DNA of 64,000 nt from the NCBI RefSeq assembly GCF_004362855.1, contig NZ_SNXW01000002.1, positions 62,001-126,000 of the forward strand, read 5' to 3'. The notes below the pieces were generated by a model. The model saw only the letters and a program-made list of their open reading frames with translations, searched no databases and had not been told where the DNA came from. The position numbers and the translations under genes were made by a program. This document shows, piece by piece, positions 18,486 through 27,690 of this stretch (the first letter of the stretch is position 1; every line of letters starts with the position of its first letter). The stretch comes from Aquabacterium commune. GTDB taxonomy: Bacteria; Pseudomonadota; Gammaproteobacteria; Burkholderiales; Burkholderiaceae_C.

Positions 18486-19286
18486 TCACTCGGCCTGCAG
18501 CCGCGCCACCTCGGCGCGCAGGGCCTGGTTCTCGGCCGTGAGCTCGGCCACGCGGCGCTGCAGGGCCTGGACCGTGGCGCCAACATTGCCCGCATTTGCT
18601 GCATCGGTGGCATCGGCATCCCAAGGCGCGTCGCTGTCCGCTGCGGCGCCATGGCCCTCGCCTGACACCGCCGCCACGGCCCGGCGCTTGTCTTCGCGCA
18701 CGCGCTTGGCCGCCTGCTTGAGCTCGTCCTTGCCGGCCAGCGCGGCCGAGGCCTGTTCTTCGGCGGGCAGGCTGGCCACGGCCGCCGCGGCGTTGATGCT
18801 GATGGTGCCGGCCTTGACCGCGGCCACCAGCTCGGGCGCGGCCTGCTTCTGGATTTTCTCGATCAGCACGACCTGGCTGTTGCTCAGGCGCGCAGCCTTG
18901 GCGATGTCAGCGCGGCTTTTCAGGGGCTCGGGGGTGGCGGTGGCAGGCTCGGCGCGGGCGCGGCGCTCGGACAGGATCTCGCGCTTGCGCAGCGCCAGCA
19001 CACCGCGCTGGAAGTCGGAGACGCTGCGGCGGCCCAGGTGCTGGTCGATCATCCACAGGTGGACGTCTTCCATGGACTTGAACTTCGGGTGCTGCACCGT
19101 CTGGAACGTCAGGCCGTGCTTCTGGCAGATGCCGTAGCGGTTGTGGCCGTCCACCAGCACATCGCCCCACAGCACCAGCGCGTCGCGGCAGCCTTCGGCC
19201 AGGATGCTGCGCTCCAGGGCTTCGTGCTCCTCGGGCGTCAGGGGGTCGATGTAGGCCTGAAGTTCTTCGTTGACGACGATGTGCAT
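18486..19286 (-). CDS. ParB/sulfiredoxin N-terminal domain protein
   Basis: The 266-residue protein has a ParB/Srx-like N-terminal domain (LQAYIDPLTPEEHEALERSI, VDGHNRYGICQKHG near 45-60), a helical middle with KSRADIAKAARLSNSQVV resembling the ParB helix-turn-helix, and a C-terminal coiled coil (VQALQRRVAELTAENQALRA). Family members bind DNA or act as nucleases or ATP/CTP-dependent switches. It follows the DUF2894 gene by 11 bases, suggesting one operon with the motor-like genes. ATG 19286 was chosen because upstream codons lie in the previous gene. Confidence 0.75.
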   Translation of the reverse strand: MHIVVNEELQAYIDPLTPEEHEALERSILAEGCRDALVLWGDVLVDGHNRYGICQKHGLTFQTVQHPKFKSMEDVHLWMIDQHLGRRSVSDFQRGVLALRKREILSERRARAEPATATPEPLKSRADIAKAARLSNSQVVLIEKIQKQAAPELVAAVKAGTISINAAAAVASLPAEEQASAALAGKDELKQAAKRVREDKRRAVAAVSGEGHGAAADSDAPWDADATDAANAGNVGATVQALQRRVAELTAENQALRAEVARLQAE

Positions 19287-19297
19287 GGTGGAGGTGT

Positions 19298-19921
19298 TCA
19301 CTTCTTGGTGCCGGTGCGGCGCGCCGGGCTGGCGGTCGGTTTTTGCGTGGCCTGCTCCAGCCACAAGAGAGCGTCGAGCTGGGCCAGCACGCCGTGCAGG
19401 TGCTCGGGCGAGAGCTCGCGCAGGGCCGCCAGGGAGCGCAGCACCAGCAGGTGCGAGTTCAAGGGGCCGGCGTTCTCGGGCGCCCGCGCCAGGGCCTTGT
19501 CCACCTGCGCGTCGGCCGCGACCTTGGCCCAGGTACCGCGGAAGCGGTCGAGGCTTTTGAGCTCGGGGCGCGCGGTGCCGCCATGGGCAGGCCGCACGGA
19601 CGCGGCGGCGTGGGTCGCTGGGGCCTGAGAAACCGCCTGGATGTGGCGGTGGAGTTCGGCCAGTGGCCCCGACGTGGCGGGGCTGGGGCTGGGGCTGGGG
19701 CTGGGGCTGGACGCTGGCGCAGCCGCGGCCTCGCTGGCACGCGCCTCTGACCGCGCCAGGGCCTCGCGCAAACGCCCGGCCAGGATGCGCTGCACGGCGC
19801 CAGGTTGCGCCTGCAGGCGCTGCGCCATCAGCACCATGTGCTGGAAGCCGATGGGGTCGCGCTGGGCCGCACCTGACGCTTGCAGGGACGCCAGGGCGGC
19901 GTTGAAGTCGCTGTCGCTCAT
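19298..19921 (-). CDS. DUF2894 family protein
   Basis: This 207-residue cytoplasmic protein has an N-terminal helical part (DPIGFQHMVLMAQRLQAQPG), a low-complexity linker of five Ser-Pro units encoded by a hexanucleotide tandem repeat, and a C-terminal domain with LKSLDRFRGTWAKVAADAQV and NAGPLNSHLLVLRSLAALRELSPE. It fits DUF2894, a family found beside DUF3348 and DUF802 genes in Burkholderiales. Its function is unknown. The gene follows the OmpA/MotB-like gene by 24 bases. Confidence 0.8.
   Translation of the reverse strand: MSDSDFNAALASLQASGAAQRDPIGFQHMVLMAQRLQAQPGAVQRILAGRLREALARSEARASEAAAAPASSPSPSPSPSPATSGPLAELHRHIQAVSQAPATHAAASVRPAHGGTARPELKSLDRFRGTWAKVAADAQVDKALARAPENAGPLNSHLLVLRSLAALRELSPEHLHGVLAQLDALLWLEQATQKPTASPARRTGTKK
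19681..19710. repeat. Hexanucleotide tandem repeat inside the DUF2894 gene
   Basis: Five perfect GGCTGG units encode the Ser-Pro linker. Changes in copy number would keep frame and alter only linker length, so it is not an on/off phase switch. Confidence 0.8.
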
Positions 19922-19945
19922 GCGGATGCGTTCATGCGGATGCGC

Positions 19946-20638
19946 TCAGGGCGCAGGCGGCGCCGCCTTGGGCACCGGCGCCATCTCGACGCGGCGGTTC
20001 AGGGCCCGGCCGGCTTCGCTGGTGTTGGGCGCGGCGGGTTGCTCGGCGCCGAAGGCTGCGGCGAACACGCGCGACGAGGGCATGCCTTCGCCGATGAGGG
20101 CGCGCGTCACGGTCAGGGCGCGCTGCGCCGAGAGCTCCAGGTTGTCGGCGTAGCGGTCGTTGCGGTTCTGCACGGGCTTGTCGTCGGTGAAGCCGCTGAC
20201 CATCAGCATCTCGTCGCGCTCGCCAAGATAGACGCGCAGCGGCGGCACCAGGGCCTGCAGCAGCTGGCGGCCCTCGGGGCGCAGCTGGTCGGAGTTGAAG
20301 GCGAACAGCACGCTGCCGCTGATGCCGATGCGGCCGTTGTTGAGCGTGACCCGGCCCGAGCGCAGCGGGATGGCGAGCGCCTTTTCCAGGGCCATGCGGC
20401 GCTGCTCTTCGACCTGGCGCTTCTGGACCTCGGCCTGCAGGTGGCTGACCAGGTCCATCTGCACGACCAGCACGCCCACCAGGATCAGCACGAAGGCGCC
20501 GAGCAGGCCGGCCATGAGGTCGCCGAAGACGGCCCAGACAGGCGCGGTGTCGGGCGCGGTGTCACTGCCCGACGGGCTCAGGGCCTCGTCGTGCTCACCG
20601 ACATCGGCGGCATCGTCCCAGCCATCCAGCACGCTCAT
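19946..20638 (-). CDS. MotB/OmpA-like peptidoglycan-binding stator partner
   Basis: The 230-residue protein has a cytoplasmic acidic N-terminus, one membrane helix (about 34-60, VWAVFGDLMAGLLGAFVLIL) with D40 near its start, a short coiled coil and an OmpA C-terminal domain (GFTDDKPVQNRNDRYADN near 150-167, LNRRVEM near 215). An Asp at the start of the helix is the proton-carrying residue in MotB, ExbD and ZorB. It overlaps the DUF802 gene by four bases. This pairing suggests a proton-driven motor anchored to the cell wall. Confidence 0.85.
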   Translation of the reverse strand: MSVLDGWDDAADVGEHDEALSPSGSDTAPDTAPVWAVFGDLMAGLLGAFVLILVGVLVVQMDLVSHLQAEVQKRQVEEQRRMALEKALAIPLRSGRVTLNNGRIGISGSVLFAFNSDQLRPEGRQLLQALVPPLRVYLGERDEMLMVSGFTDDKPVQNRNDRYADNLELSAQRALTVTRALIGEGMPSSRVFAAAFGAEQPAAPNTSEAGRALNRRVEMAPVPKAAPPAP

Positions 20639-22743
20639 GCCGCGCCCCCGGCCAGGGCCGGCCGCAGCTGGCGCAGGTCTTCGACGATGCCTTGCTGCGC
20701 GCTGATGCTCAGGTCGATGACCTCGCGCGCCTGGGCCACGTAGTAGGCCAGTTGCTCGTCGCTGCGCGCCATGGACTGCTGCAGGGTGGCTTCCAGGCGC
20801 TGCAGGCCGGCGGCGAGCTGGCCGTTGGTGTCGCTGAAGGCCTGCACGCCGTGGCGGAAGGCCTCACCCAGGGTGGAGAGCTCGATGGCGCTGCTGACCA
20901 CGTGGGCGGCCAGGTGCTCGGTCTTGCTGGCCTGCACACCGAGGGTGTCGGCGAACTGGCGGCTGGCCTGGTCCATCACGGACGCGGCCGAGGCGGCCAG
21001 GGCCTCGATGCTGGCGCGCTGCTCGCCCGCGGCCTGGTTGATGGTGTCCAGCAGGGTGCGGATCTGGTCCATGACGGCGGCGCGCTCCTGCAGCGAATGG
21101 GTGTCGCGCTCGCTGAGCTGGGCCATCTCGGTGCGCAGTTGCGCGATGACCTCGGACGCGGCCTGCGGCACCTCGGCGGCGGTCTGCATCAGGCGCGTCA
21201 TGGGCGCTTCCAGGGCCGTGCCCAGGGTGGCCAGGTGCTGGGTGACGGCGGCTTGCAGCTCGCCCAGGCGGGCCACGGCGGCATCGCCCCGCTGGACCTC
21301 ATCGGCACGCAAGGCGGCCAGCTCGGTGCGCCACAGGCTGGCGAGCTGGTCCATGCGTTCGCCGTGCTGGGCGGCCCAGTGCGATTCGGCCTCGGTGCGG
21401 GCCTGGAGCAGGGCCTGCGACTGGCTCACCAGCTGGGCGATGTCGTCCAGCGTCTGGCGGGCCTGCTGGCGGGTGCGCTCGGCGATGTCCTGGGCGCTGG
21501 CCTGCAGGGTCTGGCAGATGGCATCTTGCTGCTGCAAGGTCTGTGCGCCCACGCGCTGCCACTCGGCACCGAGCTGGGCGGCCTGCGTGGCCAGGGCCTG
21601 CGTCCAGGCGCCGAGCTTGCGTTCGTCGGCCTCGGCCTGGGCGGCCTGGGCCTGCGCGGCCGATTGCTGCAGCGTCGCCAGCGCGCTGCGGGCGGTGTCG
21701 CCGATGCGCGCCGAAAGGCCGTCGAGCTGGGCCTGGGTGGCGTCCACCAGGCGCTGGTGTGTCCGGGCAGATTCCGCCGCGATCTCGGCCATGGCCGCTT
21801 GCACCACGGGCTGGAGGCTGTCGCCAGCCACCTGCGCGCTGGCCGCCAGGCTGTCTTGCAGCGAGCGCCCCACGGACTGCGCCAGCTGGGCGTAGGCCGC
21901 CGAGGCTTCGCGGTGGAAATCGGTTTGCTGGGCCAGCATCTGCGCGCCCAGTTGCTGGTGGCGGCGCTCCACGCCTTCGGCCAGGGTGTGCAGGGCTTGC
22001 ACCATCGCGGGCAGGGCCTCGGCCTGGGCCTGCAAGGCCAGCAGCGCACCTTGGGTGTCGGCGCGCTGCGCGTCGGCTTGCTGCTCGCGCTGGGCGGCGC
22101 GCTGGTGGCGCGCAGAGAGCGGCCGCAGCACCGTGGCGATGCGGGTGTCGAGCAGGCGGACCAGCGCCAGGCGCTCGCGGCGGCTGAGCGCCGACATCAG
22201 GCCCAGCATGGCCGAGGCCGCGACACCGGCCACCGAAGTACCGAAGGACAAGCCCAAGCCCTTGATGGGCGCGGCCAGGGCCGCTCGGATGGCCTGCAGG
22301 TCGGTCGAGCCTTCGAGCGCGAACACGGCGCCCTGGAAGGTCACCACCATGCCCAGGAAGGTGCCCAGCATGCCGAGCATGACCAGCAAGCCGACCAGGT
22401 AGGGCGTGAGCGCCGGCGCCGGCAAGGCCACGCGCTCGCCTTCGATGCGCTGGCGCACGGGGTGGCGCAGGGCCGCGGGAAGGCGGGCCAGCCAGTCGCC
22501 GAGCGCGGTGGTGTCTGTGGGTGTGTTGTCTGGGGTGCTGTCTGGCGTGTGGGTCAGGGCCGCGGCCAGGGCGTCCGAGGCGGCGCGGAACTGCCAGAGC
22601 TCGGCGGCGCCCAGCACGTAGGTGGCCGCGATGGCGCAGGTCATGGCCAGGGCCAGCCAGCTGGCGCCGATGAAGCCCACGCCCACCCAGCCCACGGCCA
22701 CCAGGCCGATGGCGAAGGCCACTGCAAAAACGATCCTGTTCAT
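20635..22743 (-). CDS. DUF802 protein: ExbB/MotA-like channel with long helical tail
   Basis: The 702-residue protein has four membrane helices (about 5-25, 27-48, 112-138, 160-186) and a roughly 500-residue Ala/Gln/Glu-rich, proline-poor tail that should form a long coiled coil. The helix pair VMLGMLGTFLGMVVTFQ and PIKGLGLSFGTSVAGVAASA lines up with the window's own ExbB (FVGLFGTVWGVYHA and PVGEALIMTGVGLAVAIPAV). This matches ZorA layout. ATG 22743 overlaps the DUF3348 stop by four bases; the frame is open far upstream but that part is antisense noise. Confidence 0.85.
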   Translation of the reverse strand: MNRIVFAVAFAIGLVAVGWVGVGFIGASWLALAMTCAIAATYVLGAAELWQFRAASDALAAALTHTPDSTPDNTPTDTTALGDWLARLPAALRHPVRQRIEGERVALPAPALTPYLVGLLVMLGMLGTFLGMVVTFQGAVFALEGSTDLQAIRAALAAPIKGLGLSFGTSVAGVAASAMLGLMSALSRRERLALVRLLDTRIATVLRPLSARHQRAAQREQQADAQRADTQGALLALQAQAEALPAMVQALHTLAEGVERRHQQLGAQMLAQQTDFHREASAAYAQLAQSVGRSLQDSLAASAQVAGDSLQPVVQAAMAEIAAESARTHQRLVDATQAQLDGLSARIGDTARSALATLQQSAAQAQAAQAEADERKLGAWTQALATQAAQLGAEWQRVGAQTLQQQDAICQTLQASAQDIAERTRQQARQTLDDIAQLVSQSQALLQARTEAESHWAAQHGERMDQLASLWRTELAALRADEVQRGDAAVARLGELQAAVTQHLATLGTALEAPMTRLMQTAAEVPQAASEVIAQLRTEMAQLSERDTHSLQERAAVMDQIRTLLDTINQAAGEQRASIEALAASAASVMDQASRQFADTLGVQASKTEHLAAHVVSSAIELSTLGEAFRHGVQAFSDTNGQLAAGLQRLEATLQQSMARSDEQLAYYVAQAREVIDLSISAQQGIVEDLRQLRPALAGGAA

Positions 22744-23486
22744 GGGTGCTTCTCGACCTCGCTGCGCAACGCGTGCATCAATCCAATGACCGGCTGCAGG
22801 CGGAGGTCCAGCTCCGCGTGCAGCATCTCTTGCATCTCTCCAACATAGGCGCCGTGCCAGCCCTCGAGCAGCTCGCGCTTCAACTGCTCGAAGCGTTTTT
22901 CCAGCAGCAGGGGCACGGCGGCCATCAGCTTGTGCTCGCGCCCGCCCAGGGTCTGCTCCAGGGCGGCGTCCAGCGCGGCCAGCTGGCGCAGGCGGGGCGA
23001 GGCCTGGGACAGGGCCTGGCGCACCGAGGCGCGCAGGGCAGCGACTTTCTGCGCCATCTGGCCCTGCTGGTCGAGGTGGCGCTTGCGGTGCGGCGCGTGG
23101 CCTGCATCGGCCTCGTGCGGGGCGTCGCGCAGCGCCTGGGCGGCCTGCGTGGCGATGCCCTGGGTCAGCGCGGCGCGCACCTGGGCCAGTTCGGCGTCGG
23201 TGCGCGCGCACAAGGCCTTCGCGCCCGCTGACACCGCCCTGGGGATGGCGCTGACGGGCCCTGGCGGCAGGGCCGCGTGGAGGCGCACGGTGTCGACCGC
23301 GCTCAGCCACTGGGCCAGGCGCTCGGCGAAGTCCTGCCGAGGGGCGTCCTGCCTGGGACCGCCCTGGTCGCGTGCCGTGGCCGCGCTCAGCAGGCGCACC
23401 AGCCGCGAACTGGCGAGGTTCGCGCGCATGGCCGGCGTGGCCATCTTGGGCGCAGCGGCGGGTGAGCGGGGGGCGGGAGCTGGCAC
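22740..23486 (-). CDS. DUF3348 family protein
   Basis: This 248-residue soluble helical protein contains [15 protein letters not shown] near 27-41 and ends with [27 protein letters not shown]. It fits DUF3348, a family that sits next to DUF802 genes. It is the first gene of the motor-like operon and overlaps DUF802 by four bases. The start is uncertain: GTG 23486 gives a Pro-Ala-rich leader, while ATG 23444 starts closer to the conserved part; neither has a clear ribosome site. Its function is unknown. Confidence 0.75.
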   Translation of the reverse strand: MPAPAPRSPAAAPKMATPAMRANLASSRLVRLLSAATARDQGGPRQDAPRQDFAERLAQWLSAVDTVRLHAALPPGPVSAIPRAVSAGAKALCARTDAELAQVRAALTQGIATQAAQALRDAPHEADAGHAPHRKRHLDQQGQMAQKVAALRASVRQALSQASPRLRQLAALDAALEQTLGGREHKLMAAVPLLLEKRFEQLKRELLEGWHGAYVGEMQEMLHAELDLRLQPVIGLMHALRSEVEKHP

Positions 23487-23614
23487 GGGCAGGGAGACAG
23501 GCGGGGAGACAGGCAGGGAGGGAGGCGCTGAGGGAACGTCGGGGAGGCGGAAGTCTAAACGGTGAGCGACAATGCACCCCTTTTTGGCACGGGGCCCGTC
23601 CGCCCCTCAAAAGC

Positions 23615-25869
<2,255 letters not shown>

Positions 25870-25888
25870 AGAACGAGCCGATCAGGGC

Positions 25889-26911
25889 TCAGCGCTGCCG
25901 GTGCAGCAGCAAGTCAGCGATGACCGGCCGGTGCTGAGAGGCCACCGTCCCACCCGCGAAAGCATCGGACACGCCGATGTCTTTGCTGACCAGGATGTGG
26001 TCGATGCGCAGGAAAGACAGGCCGCGCAACAGGTGGTGACCATGGGTGTAGCCATAGCCCGAACCCGCCGATGAAAACGCATCCTTCAGGCCCGTGTTCA
26101 GCAGGGTCTGCACCACCGCGGAGGCCTCGGGCGCGTTCAGGTCGCCGCCCAGCACGATGGGGCCGGACATCAAGCGCAGGTGCTCGGCCAGCAAGCCGGT
26201 CTGCTCCAGCCGGGCCAGCATGTTCTGCTGCCAGTCGGCCATCCCGTCGAAGCCTTCCTTGCGTGCGGCGTTCAGCCCATCGCGCGGGCTCAGCAAGTGC
26301 ACCGTCACCACGTTCAGCGTGACCCCATGGACCTGGACCTGGCAGGTCACGAAACCGTGCGAGCGCCCCGCGATCGGGATGCCGCCCACCTGGCAGCGCT
26401 GCAAGGGCCAGCGGCTGGCCACCACGTACTGCCCGACCTGATAGACCTCGCGGCGCTGGCGGACGACCTGGGACAAGGCGTCCATCGGGCGGCCATCCTC
26501 GCCATTGGACAGCTGCAGCGCGTCTTGCAGCACGATGATGTCAGGCTGATGCTCGGTGATCTCCTGGGCCAGCTCGGCAAACCCGCCCGGGCGCTGGGTC
26601 GCCAAGTAGGCCTTGACGTTGTAGGTCATGAAGCGCACGCGGCCATGGCCTTCGTCGGCATGCCCCCAGGCCCAGCCCATCACCACCGTCAGCGTCACCG
26701 CCAGGCAGACACAGGCCACTGCCCGCCAGGCCCAGCCCAGCCAGCACGAGGCCAGCACGGCCACCAGCACAGGCAGCAGGTAGGCCGGGAATGGCACGTA
26801 GTTGATCAGCACCAGACCGGGCAACTGCCGGGGCTCGACGATCTGCCCCGCACAGAGCACGGCCACCGCCACGGCCACCAACACCACGGTGGCCTTCAGG
26901 AAAAACCTCAT
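25889..26911 (-). CDS. Membrane-anchored endonuclease/exonuclease/phosphatase (EEP) family protein
   Basis: The 340-residue protein has three N-terminal membrane helices (about 4-24, 31-55, 60-80) and a periplasmic-side EEP domain. Catalytic motifs are MTYNVKAY near 103, VLQDALQ near 130 (Asp in place of the usual Glu), VVTVHLLSPRDG near 208, GGDLNAPE near 257 and SQHRPVIAD near 326. EEP enzymes cut DNA, phosphoinositides or other phosphodiesters; the substrate is unknown. ATG 26911 is placed just before the first helix; ATG 26962 is also possible and would overlap the CPBP gene. Confidence 0.78.
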   Translation of the reverse strand: MRFFLKATVVLVAVAVAVLCAGQIVEPRQLPGLVLINYVPFPAYLLPVLVAVLASCWLGWAWRAVACVCLAVTLTVVMGWAWGHADEGHGRVRFMTYNVKAYLATQRPGGFAELAQEITEHQPDIIVLQDALQLSNGEDGRPMDALSQVVRQRREVYQVGQYVVASRWPLQRCQVGGIPIAGRSHGFVTCQVQVHGVTLNVVTVHLLSPRDGLNAARKEGFDGMADWQQNMLARLEQTGLLAEHLRLMSGPIVLGGDLNAPEASAVVQTLLNTGLKDAFSSAGSGYGYTHGHHLLRGLSFLRIDHILVSKDIGVSDAFAGGTVASQHRPVIADLLLHRQR

Positions 26912-26939
26912 GGGCTGGAAGGCCTGCCCATCGTCCGGT

Positions 26940-27632
26940 TCACCAAAACGCCCAGTTGCCATACGCCACCACCCACACACCCAGCACGCCATTGGTCACG
27001 GCATGCGCCAGCACGGCCGCCCACAGCGAACGCGTGTAGCGGTACAACAAAGCATAGGCCAGACCGGCCACGATGGCACCCAGCCACAGCGTGTGCGCCA
27101 GCATGAAGACCAGGGTGGACAAGGCGATCGCCTTGACCGACACGCTGGCCGGGTCCACCTGCTCGAAATCGGGGTTGTCCACCCAGCGCATCAGGAAACC
27201 GCGCCAGAAGAGCTCCTCCATCACCGGCACCATCAGCGCAGCGCCGACCCAACGCAGCACGATCAGGCCCCACATCAGCTCGCCCTCGGCGTTGACCGGG
27301 CGGAAGCCCGCAGCGGGCTCGCCCAGCACCATCCAGGGCTCGGTCAGGCTGATCCAGAGCTTGAAGACCACCAGCCCCACCACGATGGACAGCAGCGCGT
27401 GTTGCCAGCGAAGGCGGCTGCCAGCCAGCAACTCGCTGTACTGGCGGCGCAGCACGATCAGGCTGGCGGTCACCACCACCACCGCGAGGCCATAGACCCA
27501 GCGGCCATCGAAGGCCCCCGGGGGCGCGTCGGGCGAAGATGGCGTGAGCTGCCCCCGCAGGGCCAGCAAGGCCATGAAGAGCACGAAGGGGATGACGCGG
27601 GCCCAGGCCGCGCGTGAAAGCAGGTTCGTCAT
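26940..27632 (-). CDS. CPBP-family intramembrane protease (CAAX protease-related)
   Basis: The 230-residue, mostly hydrophobic protein has the CPBP motifs: E139-E140 with R144 (MEELFWRGFLMRW), H180 (MLAHTLW) and H210 (LAHAVTNG). These are the catalytic residues of Rce1-type glutamate proteases. The motif context resembles the CAAX prenyl protease-related proteins that accompany exosortase/PEP-CTERM systems, which would fit the PEP-CTERM protein at 8.8 kb. That link is inference. It precedes the EEP gene on the same strand. Confidence 0.8.
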   Translation of the reverse strand: MTNLLSRAAWARVIPFVLFMALLALRGQLTPSSPDAPPGAFDGRWVYGLAVVVVTASLIVLRRQYSELLAGSRLRWQHALLSIVVGLVVFKLWISLTEPWMVLGEPAAGFRPVNAEGELMWGLIVLRWVGAALMVPVMEELFWRGFLMRWVDNPDFEQVDPASVSVKAIALSTLVFMLAHTLWLGAIVAGLAYALLYRYTRSLWAAVLAHAVTNGVLGVWVVAYGNWAFW

Positions 27633-27674
27633 GGGGCGAATGCTAGGGCAAGGCGAGGCCTGGATTGTGTCGCT

Positions 27675-27690
27675 GGCGTGACGTCACACC
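27675..27690. promoter_or_regulatory. Palindrome between LplT-PlsC and CPBP genes
   Basis: GGCGTGACGTCACACC is an imperfect inverted repeat (seven of eight positions) centred on TGACGTCA. It lies just after the LplT-PlsC stop, 43 bases before the CPBP start. It may be an operator or part of a hairpin; no regulator is suggested. Confidence 0.25.

Noticed and set aside
19681-19710. Hexanucleotide repeat as a phase-variation switch
   Set aside because: Units are six bases, so slippage cannot shift frame. It only changes a Ser-Pro linker.
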